Below, one piece after another: positions 1 through 7,244 of a DNA stretch of 64,000 bases. The stretch lies in assembly GCA_963693365.1 (NCBI GenBank), contig CAVNZM010000014.1, positions 4,154,001 through 4,218,000 of the forward strand. The letters run 5' to 3'. The position numbers and the translations under genes are program-made. Source of the DNA: Amoebidium appalachense. Lineage: Eukaryota > Ichthyosporea. Numbering within the stretch: the stretch's first letter is position 1; the number at the start of each line of letters is the position of its first letter. The notes under the pieces were generated by a model, which saw nothing but the letters and a program-made list of their open reading frames with translations, did no database searches and had not been told where the DNA came from.

Positions 1-18
1 CTAAGGTTACATTTCAAG

Positions 19-324
19 ATGTTCAGAGAGAGCCAGGAAGAGTTTGAAGATGACCTGTTGCGGGCACTGGATGCCGACCCGCAACAGGTCCTGCAAGCCC
101 ACCCGTTTCTGCAGGCCATGTTGGCCCCACCACCCCCACCCCCACCCCTCCCCGGCCTCCCCCCGGCCCCCACCCCCATCAACCACCCCGATGACCCCCA
201 GATCATGGCCATGCCCGCCGAGGGCAACTGGCGGCTGCGTTCCCGTGTCGATGACATGCAGGCACGGGGACTGGGTGTGCGTGGTCACACCCTCGAGTAC
301 CAACGCGGCGTTCATACTTGCTAG
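19..324 (+). CDS. Small proline-rich viral protein (possibly 5'-truncated)
   Basis: A 101-residue frame with an acidic N-terminal helix-like stretch (ESQEEFEDDLLRALDADP), then a run of prolines at residues 37-53 and a short polar tail. No stop codon separates the ATG at 19 from the window edge, so the true start may lie further left. It converges on the major capsid gene, whose stop is 30 bp away. The frame lies in the virus-type block and has its base composition. I do not recognise a family. The Pro-rich, acidic make-up would suit a virion scaffold or adaptor, but that is a guess. Confidence 0.5.
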   Translation: MFRESQEEFEDDLLRALDADPQQVLQAHPFLQAMLAPPPPPPPLPGLPPAPTPINHPDDPQIMAMPAEGNWRLRSRVDDMQARGLGVRGHTLEYQRGVHTC

Positions 325-354
325 GTGGTCCACACAATTTGCACCTTTGAGTTA

Positions 355-2124
355 TTAAGCCTCCACCGTCACCTCACGGGCACCGGACAGCACCAGCACG
401 TTCTCGTGGTGCACGAAGGTGTCGAGGGTCAGGTCGTCCTGAACCGTGGGTTCCCCGACCCCGGCGGAGAACTTTTCCGTGTTCAGGTGCAGCAGAATGG
501 GGGTGGCGTCGGAGCTGGTGTCGAGCCCAGAGTACAGGTCACGGTCCCTCTCGAGGTCCAGGGCGATCATGAACTGCTTGTCGGGCCAGGACGTGGAGTT
601 GTACATGCAATCGGCCGTGACGTCACCCAAGAAGTAGAGGGCCTTAGCCAGCTCGGCCCATGCCTCGGCGCAGTTGTTCTTCGACACACGAATTTCGTCG
701 AGGGGCTTCTGGTAGGGGCCTATCTTGATCTGGTAGCTCGTTATGTTGCTGCGTTCCGACCTAAACGACTCGTAGCCGGCCTGGGCCCACGTGTTGCCGT
801 TACGAACGAGGGAGAGCAGGGACTTGACGTTTCTCCCCCGGAACGAAATGTGCAGGTCGGCAGGGCTGCCCCCCTTGACGTAGCTCTGGAAGTGGGTGAA
901 CGTGCTGTAGGGAATGTACACGTTCTTCTCCATCAAGGCCTTTTCGAAGCCGGCCGTGTAGACGGCGTTCCACTCGATGATTTCGCAGTGGAGGACGGGG
1001 TTGATGATCTCGTAGGCGACGTCCTTGAGCCAATTCTCGTTCTCGGTGGGCACGTACAACACTTGGTTTGCCTCACCCAACGACAGCTCGATCTGCACCT
1101 CCCCCATGTACGACAGCGGGAGGTACCGGCCGGACCGCATGAGGCCGAGCTTGAGCTGGTGAATGTAGGTGAAACCGTCGGTGGCGTCGATTTGGGCCTG
1201 GATGTTGGCCTGGTGGGGAGGCCACTTGGCGGCGCGGGCGGTGTAGTCGAGGAAGCGGTCGGCAGGAATGCCGTCCTTGCCCGGCAGCTTGTCGACATCG
1301 GGGGCAAACAGGGCCTCGTTGGGCAAGGGGTCCGTCCCCCTCGCCTTCTCGATGCCAAAGAGCTTTTTGAGGGGGTCGGGGTTGAAGGACGAGTACTGGG
1401 CGGCCGTGGTGGTGTTCCACTTGTCCGCATACTCCCAGTCGGCGTCCTGCGGGCTGTACGTCCCGTGCATGCGGCCGGCGGGGCTGTTGCCGTAGTCGGC
1501 CGACGACAGGAACCGTTCCAGGTTGATCATCAGGTGGTTGTAGCCTGAAATGTCCTCGACGGTGGTGCCGTTGATGGACACACGGGCCCGTTCAAACGGT
1601 GCGGCCGAGGAGCAGAGGTGGCCCCCCATCATGGCCATCCCCTCCAGGTTGCGGACCTTGAGGGGGAAAATGTCGGTTGCCGCCGCGTTGTTGTTGAGGG
1701 TGTTGTTGGCCAACGTCTCGCTCTGGGGCACGGTGGTGCCCTCGTAGTCCCTTATGGTGGTGTCGATCTCGAGGGGGTGGGCCAGCTGACCGGGGAGGGG
1801 GAACCTGCGCAGCCTCTCCACCTTCACGCCCACGTACTCGGGGGCGTTGGGCACGTTGGCCTTGAACTGGAACGTCATGTAGGAGTTGAGACAGTCCAGG
1901 AAGCCCACGGCCGGCAGGGAGAACCGAATCACGCGCTGCCCCTTTGAGCTGTACGTCGAGCCGGTCACCGGGTAGGTCTTGACCGTCGACCGGCGGTTGA
2001 TGTGGCTGAGCTCCACGGGCGAGTACGTGCCGGCGTCCGTCAGCTTGTGGTAGGCCATGTTGAGGGGCACGGAGGCGTCGTAGGGGGCTGCCATGTTGGT
2101 GGTGTGTTTACCTATGCCGTACAT
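355..2124 (-). CDS. MCP: Major capsid protein, double jelly-roll, polinton-like virus type
   Basis: A 589-residue protein expected to form the pseudo-hexameric capsomers of an icosahedral virion. Length and layout fit the double jelly-roll capsid proteins of PLVs and virophages. An early conserved block (RVIRFSLPAVGFLDCLNSYM) resembles the first strand of the N-terminal barrel, long polar loops follow, and a late block contains YQIKIGPYQKP followed by AEAWAELAKAL, a pattern common near the C-terminal barrel of PLV capsids. The frame stays open upstream to a GTG at 2151, but the first ATG is at 2124. It lies in GAAAAAAATG and overlaps the end of the ATPase gene by 17 bp, so I chose it. The order ATPase then MCP on one strand suggests a late transcription unit. 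Homology is judged from pattern and neighbours; a structure prediction would settle it. Confidence 0.82.
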   Translation of the reverse strand: MYGIGKHTTNMAAPYDASVPLNMAYHKLTDAGTYSPVELSHINRRSTVKTYPVTGSTYSSKGQRVIRFSLPAVGFLDCLNSYMTFQFKANVPNAPEYVGVKVERLRRFPLPGQLAHPLEIDTTIRDYEGTTVPQSETLANNTLNNNAAATDIFPLKVRNLEGMAMMGGHLCSSAAPFERARVSINGTTVEDISGYNHLMINLERFLSSADYGNSPAGRMHGTYSPQDADWEYADKWNTTTAAQYSSFNPDPLKKLFGIEKARGTDPLPNEALFAPDVDKLPGKDGIPADRFLDYTARAAKWPPHQANIQAQIDATDGFTYIHQLKLGLMRSGRYLPLSYMGEVQIELSLGEANQVLYVPTENENWLKDVAYEIINPVLHCEIIEWNAVYTAGFEKALMEKNVYIPYSTFTHFQSYVKGGSPADLHISFRGRNVKSLLSLVRNGNTWAQAGYESFRSERSNITSYQIKIGPYQKPLDEIRVSKNNCAEAWAELAKALYFLGDVTADCMYNSTSWPDKQFMIALDLERDRDLYSGLDTSSDATPILLHLNTEKFSAGVGEPTVQDDLTLDTFVHHENVLVLSGAREVTVEA

Positions 2125-2911
2125 TTTTTTCGCCGTCACTGTCGCCGCCACCGTCGGACCCCGGGGACCCCAGCACCACCTCCTGTTCGAAATTTCGAAA
2201 CATCCGCCCCTCGTTCAAGCGGATAAAGAGGAAGTCGTGCTTGCCCCGGTAGACCGTGTCCATCAATTCGAAAAATTGGGGGGTCTCGAGGGCGGGCAGG
2301 AACTCGTCCCGCAACACCTTGAGCTCGGTGTTGTTGGTGTTCTTGAAGTAGGCCAAGGCGTCAGCCTGGCTGCGCAGCTCGAGGGGTATCTTGTTGAGCT
2401 TCTGCCCGACCATCATCACCGACACACCAATGTGTCGGCGGTTCTGCGCCATGCGCACAAACTCGCGCAGGTTGCCCGACTTGCGAAAAATGTGGGACAT
2501 GTCGTCAAACACCAGCAGCATGCGGTAGTTGGGGTTAACCTTCTTGTGCTGAAGCGACAGCTTGAGAATCTCGGGGAGGAACGACACGTCCTGGTGCAGG
2601 CGGGCCTTGGGGATTTTCAGGGCCGTGCCCAGGGTGTGCATGCTCGGGCTGAAAATGTACACGCGGTCAAACAGTTTATTGTAGAACTGACCCTCCCGGG
2701 CAATCAAGTTGACGAGCAGGTTGGACTTGCCGGACCCGGGCTGGCCAATGAGCAGGAAGAAGAACACGTTGTCCATCAACGGGTAGGGCACCCTCAGCTT
2801 GGTGTCGCACGTCATTGGTATGTGCTCCACCGAGAGGGGTGCGGGCAGGGGCTTGACGGCAATGGGCGGGGGCGGGTGCATGATGGTGTCACTCTCACCC
2901 AACAGGCCCAT
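2108..2911 (-). CDS. FtsK/HerA-type DNA packaging ATPase
   Basis: A 267-residue P-loop ATPase of the A32-like family that drives genome packaging in PLVs, virophages and nucleocytoviruses. Walker A is GQPGSGKS at residues 56-63. Walker B is MLLVFDD at 131-137. A sensor-like strand ending in MMVGQK is at 166-171, followed by the arginine-bearing IPLELRSQADAL typical of the family. The start at 2911 is the first ATG after the upstream gene's stop at 2916-2918, a gap of only 4 bp, so the two genes are probably translated from linked transcripts. The C-terminus is Gly/Asp-rich and overlaps the start of the capsid gene. Position next to the capsid gene supports the role. Confidence 0.9.
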   Translation of the reverse strand: MGLLGESDTIMHPPPPIAVKPLPAPLSVEHIPMTCDTKLRVPYPLMDNVFFFLLIGQPGSGKSNLLVNLIAREGQFYNKLFDRVYIFSPSMHTLGTALKIPKARLHQDVSFLPEILKLSLQHKKVNPNYRMLLVFDDMSHIFRKSGNLREFVRMAQNRRHIGVSVMMVGQKLNKIPLELRSQADALAYFKNTNNTELKVLRDEFLPALETPQFFELMDTVYRGKHDFLFIRLNEGRMFRNFEQEVVLGSPGSDGGGDSDGEKNVRHR

Positions 2912-2915
2912 AAAA

Positions 2916-3152
2916 TTAGTGCCTGCAGCCGTCCATTTGCACGTTGTAGACCGTGAAGTCGTCCAGGCACTCGAAGCTGCAGAGGTACATGGGCTCGTCA
3001 CCCAGCCACGTCATGACGCACCCACAGTCAAAGTCGTAGCCCGGCCCCTCCTCCTGGGTGGCGCACTTGAACCAGTGCCCACAGTAGTCGCACGCGTGCT
3101 GCCATGGTTCGGCGTCCGTGTCGGATGCCGCCTTGGTTGTCGGGTTGGCCAT
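2916..3152 (-). CDS. Small cysteine-rich, probably zinc-binding viral protein
   Basis: A 78-residue protein with HACDYCGHWFKC, then DCGC, then CSFEC. These spaced cysteine pairs would suit a treble-clef or FCS-like zinc site. The ATG at 3152 lies just inside a divergent promoter. A longer open frame reaches 3452 but runs antisense to the next gene and through the promoter, so it is rejected. It is the first gene of the minus-strand run that continues into the ATPase and capsid genes. Function unknown; many viruses of this kind carry small zinc proteins acting in transcription or DNA binding, which is inference here. Confidence 0.6.
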   Translation of the reverse strand: MANPTTKAASDTDAEPWQHACDYCGHWFKCATQEEGPGYDFDCGCVMTWLGDEPMYLCSFECLDDFTVYNVQMDGCRH

Positions 3153-3174
3153 GTCGGTTGCCGTGTCTGTAATA

Positions 3175-3231
3175 CGGCACACATTTTTTGGACGTTGGCA
3201 CCGTCCAACGTCGGTAAAAAAAATGTGTGCG
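3175..3231. promoter_or_regulatory. Near-palindromic divergent viral promoter
   Basis: Both strands read A-tract then ATGTGTG outward: CACACATTTTTT at 3178-3189 and TAAAAAAAATGTGTG at 3215-3229. Between them is an exact inverted repeat, GACGTTGG (3191-3198) and CCAACGTC (3205-3212). The site separates the minus-strand capsid-side genes (ATG 3152) from the plus-strand gene starting at 3247. Similar A-tract/ATGTG words precede other genes in the block (near 10027, 12926 and 13278, and at the MCP start). Confidence 0.55.
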
Positions 3232-3246
3232 TACTGGTAACCAACC

Positions 3247-3855
3247 ATGTCGGCCGAAGACAACCAAATCGAGCGCGTGTCTGACGGCGAAGTCCACCAA
3301 CCCGTGTCCAACGGCGCCACCGGCATGGGTGTGGAGCCCATGGTGTTGGACGCCGGCCACGTGGCCAAGGCGAGACGGCAGCCCACGGCCCGGCAGCTGG
3401 AAGCCCTGGAGAAGGGCCGGAGCACCAGGGTGGAACGCATGCGGCGAAACAAGGACTACATCCGTGAACTCGAGCAGAAGCTGCAGGTGCTGGAGACCCG
3501 CCCGCCCGGCCCCCCGCCGGCAAAAGCAGAAGCACCGGCACAACCCCCAAAAGCACCCCGGCCAAGGCAGAAGAAGGCACCACGGAAGCCCATGACGAGG
3601 GTGGTGTTCGAGGAAGGGGACAGCGATGGTGGCTATGACGACTCGGACCCGCACAGCAACCCCTACTACCAGTACTACATGCCCCCGCCGGTACCACACC
3701 CCATGGGTGCACCGGGCGGGTACGCACCTCCACAGACACGCCACAGTGCCCCCCACACGGGCATGGGCTACGGCCCGTACCACCCTCCTGCGGCAGCAGC
3801 ACCCCCTCCCCAGCGCAGCTACAGCGACCACATCGCCAGCCTCATTTCGTGGTGA
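3247..3855 (+). CDS. Basic coiled-coil and Pro/Tyr-rich viral protein
   Basis: A 202-residue protein. Residues 40-80 are highly charged with heptad spacing (QLEALEKGRSTRVERMRRNK) and look like a coiled coil or DNA-binding helix. Residues 85-115 are a Pro/Ala/Lys linker. The second half is acidic, then rich in Pro, Tyr and His, and the protein ends in YSDHIASLISW. Similar basic-helix-then-low-complexity proteins are frequent in PLVs and polintons, where they are suspected virion-core or DNA-condensing proteins. That role is inference. It is the first plus-strand gene of the divergent promoter at 3175-3231. Confidence 0.6.
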   Translation: MSAEDNQIERVSDGEVHQPVSNGATGMGVEPMVLDAGHVAKARRQPTARQLEALEKGRSTRVERMRRNKDYIRELEQKLQVLETRPPGPPPAKAEAPAQPPKAPRPRQKKAPRKPMTRVVFEEGDSDGGYDDSDPHSNPYYQYYMPPPVPHPMGAPGGYAPPQTRHSAPHTGMGYGPYHPPAAAAPPPQRSYSDHIASLISW

Positions 3856-3910
3856 CGTAGAAAGGAAAAATTCGTGTGCCCCACTAGTAGCAAGCTACCG
3901 GTGCACGGCC

Positions 3911-4201
3911 ATGGCTACCCCTAGGAGCACGAAAAACCTGCCGTCGGCGTACTCGTCGCCGTTGACGTTCGACGACTACCTCGAGTTCTACATACGACAC
4001 GGCACGGACAAACAGTTCGACCCGGCCGACAAGGCCGGGAAGAAGCCCGAAAACAAAATCGAAAAAAAATTCCTGAGGTTGAAGAAGAGGGTGCCGGTCG
4101 ACCGGCAGGAGGAGCTGAGGAAGGTGCTGGAATACGAGGCCGAGCTCGACGCCCGCATGCTGGCCCACATACAGAAGCAGGAGGGGGAGACCAACATCTA
4201 A
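3911..4201 (+). CDS. Small charged helical viral protein
   Basis: A 96-residue protein starting at the ATG in GGCCATGG. The N-terminus has a short hydrophobic-aromatic stretch (FDDYLEFYIRHG), then a Lys/Glu-rich helical region ending in LAHIQKQEGE. The open frame extends upstream, but only through sequence antisense or out of frame to the neighbouring gene, so the internal ATG is preferred. The stop overlaps the stop of the convergent minus-strand gene by 3 bp. A word GGAAAAATTCGTGTG at about 3865 may serve as its promoter. No family recognised. Confidence 0.5.
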   Translation: MATPRSTKNLPSAYSSPLTFDDYLEFYIRHGTDKQFDPADKAGKKPENKIEKKFLRLKKRVPVDRQEELRKVLEYEAELDARMLAHIQKQEGETNI

Positions 4202-4443
4202 AAATAGGACCGGCCACCGCCCGACCGACCGGCCCGGAGAGACCTCTGCAGGTAGTTGATGTTGCTGCCGGCGTAGGCAATGCCCTGGGCGGCACGACCA
4301 ATGTCCATGACCGTCCGGAACCTGTCCCAGGCCTCGTTGGGGTGGACGATGACGGTGTGGCTGCGTGGTGTGGCCGTGCGGTCCGGCAGTGCCGGCCGCC
4401 AGTACTCGGAGTCGTTGACGTGCCCCACCCCTCGAAAATCCAT
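4198..4443 (-). CDS. Small viral protein of unknown function
   Basis: An 81-residue basic protein with an aromatic N-terminus (MDFRGVGHVNDSEYWRP) and a Gly/Arg/Ser tail ending SGGGRSYF. It begins 56 bp downstream of the penton-like gene's stop. The gap holds a TATATTTTG word on the coding strand, so it may have its own promoter. It converges with the 3911-4201 gene. Small basic proteins at this place could be capsid cement or core proteins, but nothing here proves that. Confidence 0.45.
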   Translation of the reverse strand: MDFRGVGHVNDSEYWRPALPDRTATPRSHTVIVHPNEAWDRFRTVMDIGRAAQGIAYAGSNINYLQRSLRAGRSGGGRSYF

Positions 4444-4499
4444 GTTTGTTTGTAAGGCTCCCGTTAACCGTTGTATGTCAAAATATAGCCACCGTCACG

Positions 4500-5585
4500 C
4501 TAGCCGAACCGTTGGGGTTTGGCCATGGGCCGGATCGCCGTGACCCCCGTGGGGCTCGGGATTCGCCGGAGGCACAATAAAACCGTCATGTCCCCCCTCA
4601 GCCCCACCACGTCCCCGTAGCAGCTGACCAGCTTGATGCTGAGCGAGTTGATGTGCGTGCTGACGTCCAGAGGCAGCTCGACGACGGCCCCGTTGTCAAA
4701 GAGGGGGAGGGCGTACTGCGGGAAGGTGGGTATGACGGCCAGAATGTCCTTGCTCGGATAGGACGACTGGAACTTGACGTCGGCGTTGGCCACGCTCACC
4801 GACGACTCCGAATTCACCCCGTGGAGCTCAAGGAAAAAGTGGCTGGGGAATGCCGGTATGTTGGGGGCCATGACCTCTCCCTCTGCCTTGGAGGCGGCCA
4901 GCTGGCCGTCGAGGGGCATGCCGGCCGCTGCAGCCATGACCGGGCTGTCGAACCACATGACCACCCGGTAAAACTCGTTCGCATTGAACAGCGTGATGCG
5001 GCTGGCTACTTGGTGACACCCCACCCCCAACGTGTCCACGTCGTTCACAATCTCGTCCTTGATGGCGTCGGGTAGATTCGGGTGGTAGACTTCCTTCAAG
5101 GCGTAGTTCAACCAGGCAGCCACGAGCGTGCCCACAATGTTCTCGTCGTCTAGTTCATACGCCTCAGAGTCATCCGCGCACAGTTTCCTGGACCCACGGC
5201 CGACGTACTCCCCCCTAGGGTCCACCCCAAACTCGTACAGGGGTATCTGCTTGAAGGTCGACAACGACGATTCCGGCACGTCCGCAGGGAGGGGCTCCAG
5301 GGGTATGCGTCTGTGCTCCATGCTGGGCCCCCACCCGCCCGGGGAGCCGGGGTCGACCGGCCGCAGGGCAATGTTGACGTAGCACTTGTCACGAGGGAAG
5401 GGGTAGTAGAAGGTGTTGGCCGACGTCATGGTGCTCACCCAACGGGCACCCAACGACGTGTTCTGCATGAACCCGATGGGCGGTGAGAGCATGGCCTTCA
5501 TCTGCACAGGTGCAGGCTCCTGCTGGCCCTGCACAAAGTCACCGACGTGCTGCATGACAACCAGGTGTGTGGGTGCGTGGTCCAT
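4500..5585 (-). CDS. Penton-like minor capsid protein
   Basis: A 361-residue protein, likely the single jelly-roll protein at the virion five-fold vertices. The C-terminal part has alternating strand-like segments ending THINSLSIKLVSCYGD then GDMTVLLCLRRIP, a pattern seen at the end of minor capsid proteins of PLVs and virophages. The frame is open up to 5693, but that extension lacks an ATG until MDHAPTHLVV at 5585, which sits at the edge of a 58-bp divergent promoter. It is upstream of the ATPase and MCP genes on the same strand. Assignment rests on size, strand pattern and gene neighbourhood. Confidence 0.65.
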   Translation of the reverse strand: MDHAPTHLVVMQHVGDFVQGQQEPAPVQMKAMLSPPIGFMQNTSLGARWVSTMTSANTFYYPFPRDKCYVNIALRPVDPGSPGGWGPSMEHRRIPLEPLPADVPESSLSTFKQIPLYEFGVDPRGEYVGRGSRKLCADDSEAYELDDENIVGTLVAAWLNYALKEVYHPNLPDAIKDEIVNDVDTLGVGCHQVASRITLFNANEFYRVVMWFDSPVMAAAAGMPLDGQLAASKAEGEVMAPNIPAFPSHFFLELHGVNSESSVSVANADVKFQSSYPSKDILAVIPTFPQYALPLFDNGAVVELPLDVSTHINSLSIKLVSCYGDVVGLRGDMTVLLCLRRIPSPTGVTAIRPMAKPQRFG

Positions 5586-5643
5586 GGTGGTGGTTGTTAC
5601 GTAATGAGGTACAAAAAATCGCCGTGTAACAGTAACGTGCAAC
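5586..5643. promoter_or_regulatory. Divergent promoter, penton-like gene / fibre 1
   Basis: A 58-bp spacer between two divergent ATGs. It contains TTACGTAA (palindromic) and the A-tract word GTACAAAAAATCGCCGTGTAAC. It is the only non-coding DNA available to drive both genes. Confidence 0.4.
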
Positions 5644-7113
5644 ATGCCGAGCACAACCGACTGGACCGTGGCCACCGGGCTGGCCCTCGCCAACCGGCGC
5701 AGAAACGGCTACTACGTGGGGCTCCTGCCCGACAACGCCGCCCACGACCACGACGCATACGAGCTGACGTTGCCCACCACCCGGCCGGCCACCGACTCGT
5801 ACGTGGCGTGCGGTGCAGACGGCGTGCTCTCGTTTGTGGCTGCCGCCGACGTGCCCACGGACATGACGGTCAAGAACCTGGAGGCCAGGGTGGTGGCAGT
5901 GGAGGGGGTCAACACCACCCAGGACACCGACATTGCCAGTCTCAAAACCACCACGGGAGGCCTGGACACACGGCTGGCGGCGGTGGAGACGAAAGCCACG
6001 AGTGCCCTCGACACGGCCAACGGTGCGGTGACGATCAACACCGCCCAGACAAACGACATTGCCGGCCTCAAAACCGTCACGGGGAGCCTGGACACACGGC
6101 TGACGGCAGTGGAGAGCAAGGCCACCACCGCCCTCGGCACGGCCAACGGTGCGGTGACGGTCAACACCACACAGAACACGGACATTGCCGCCCTCAAGAC
6201 CACCACGGGAGGCCTGGACACGAGGCTGACGGCAGTGGAGAGCAAGGCCACCACCGCCCTCAGCACCGCCAACGGTGCAGTGACGGTCAACACCACACAG
6301 AACACGGACATTGCCGGCCTCAAGACCACCACGGGGAGCCTGGACACGAGGCTGACGGCAGTGGAGAGCAAGGCCACCAGCGCCCTCAGCACGGCCAACG
6401 GTGCAGTGACGGTCAACACCACCCAGACAAACGACATTGCCGGCCTCAAGACTACCACCGGTACACTCACAACGGACATGACGGCCATCAAGAACAGACT
6501 CCCTGCCAACACCAACAGGCTGGCCGATGAAGCGTGGGTGAGGCAGAGGACCGGCCCAGCGTACAAGGCAGTGAAGGTGTACCACATTACCAACCGAACG
6601 TGGAGCTCCCTCTTGGGCGATACAGCCGCTGCATGGGGTGACATTTTTAGCCTCAAGTCGGACACCGACCCAAACATCAACCTTGGGTGGATGACACAGC
6701 CAGGGGCCGAACTGCTCATCGTGCACGAGTTTTGGAAGGCGCTCGGCAACAACCAATTCCAGTTCATGGTGCAGGAAGGTCGGGTGTCCATGGCCTGTGT
6801 GGACCCTGTTAGTCCGAACGGCCATTACCCGTTTGCCATAGGGTGTGGTCTGATCGAGGGGGAACTACAGCCCACAGGAAACGGGACAGATTTCTGGCTA
6901 CGAATAAGGGTGACCAATAGAACCTCTGACACCTATAGCTTTGGCAATGCGTCAGGCTACAATGCATTCAACGTGCAGGTGATTGCCAGGTACCCCCACT
7001 TTAGCGAATATGTCAACAAATCTAGCATTCCGAGAACAGACCTCAACTTCCACGATCCAAACTACTTTGCCGACTACCCATATGCAACCGAGACAGGTAG
7101 CTGGCTACCGTAG
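5644..7113 (+). CDS. Fibre protein 1: N-terminal anchor, repeated shaft, C-terminal head
   Basis: A 489-residue protein with a classic fibre layout. Residues 9-65 are the anchor module shared with two other proteins in this block (RRNGYYVGLLPDNAAHDHDA). Residues 80-280 hold about 4.5 copies of a 42-residue repeat (LDTRLTAVESKATTALSTAN and flanks) rich in Thr, Ala and Leu with heptad-like spacing, as in trimeric coiled-coil or beta shafts of phage tail fibres. Residues 295-489 form a non-repetitive Trp- and aromatic-rich head, probably the receptor-binding part. The shaft repeats are also near-identical at the DNA level, so copy number can change by recombination. Role in host attachment is inferred from architecture, not from a recognised homologue. 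Confidence 0.75.
   Translation: MPSTTDWTVATGLALANRRRNGYYVGLLPDNAAHDHDAYELTLPTTRPATDSYVACGADGVLSFVAAADVPTDMTVKNLEARVVAVEGVNTTQDTDIASLKTTTGGLDTRLAAVETKATSALDTANGAVTINTAQTNDIAGLKTVTGSLDTRLTAVESKATTALGTANGAVTVNTTQNTDIAALKTTTGGLDTRLTAVESKATTALSTANGAVTVNTTQNTDIAGLKTTTGSLDTRLTAVESKATSALSTANGAVTVNTTQTNDIAGLKTTTGTLTTDMTAIKNRLPANTNRLADEAWVRQRTGPAYKAVKVYHITNRTWSSLLGDTAAAWGDIFSLKSDTDPNINLGWMTQPGAELLIVHEFWKALGNNQFQFMVQEGRVSMACVDPVSPNGHYPFAIGCGLIEGELQPTGNGTDFWLRIRVTNRTSDTYSFGNASGYNAFNVQVIARYPHFSEYVNKSSIPRTDLNFHDPNYFADYPYATETGSWLP
5952..6458 (+). repeat. Four tandem 126-bp units encoding the fibre shaft
   Basis: Units begin at each GGCCTGGACAC or AGCCTGGACAC word, spaced about 126 bp (42 codons). The frame is kept throughout. 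Divergence is mostly at a few Thr/Asn/Ser codons. Confidence 0.85.
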
Positions 7114-7155
7114 GTGCCAAGGTGAATTTTTCTCTACGGGGTATTAAGACTCACC

Positions 7156-7215
7156 ATGAGTCATTTGCAGTGGCACGTTTCCCAGGGAATTCCCCTACTG
7201 GCACTGAGAAACTAA
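7156..7215 (+). pseudogene. Decayed 5' copy of a fibre gene (19 codons)
   Basis: The DNA ACTCACCATGAGTCATTTGC and what follows matches the start of the next gene at 7235-7295, including the leader ACTCACCATGA. It encodes MSHLQWHVSQGIPLLALRN then a stop, against MNSLPWHVTEGVSLV in the intact gene. It is either a remnant left by replacement of a fibre cassette or a short leader ORF. Confidence 0.6.
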
Positions 7216-7244
7216 ATTATTTCTAACACACTAGTAAACTCACC

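Noticed and set aside
1-18. Left terminal repeat of the provirus
   Set aside because: The window starts inside the block and no matching inverted copy is seen near 18 kb.
325-1548. A 407-codon plus-strand frame across the capsid gene
   Set aside because: Antisense shadow of the MCP gene in GC-rich DNA; no motif and no start context.
2916-3452. 178-codon start for the Cys-rich protein
   Set aside because: The extension runs antisense through the 3247 gene and the divergent promoter; the ATG at 3152 fits better.
5539-6825. A 428-codon minus-strand frame under fibre 1
   Set aside because: Created by the 126-bp repeats read antisense; His/Val/Gly-rich with no domain.
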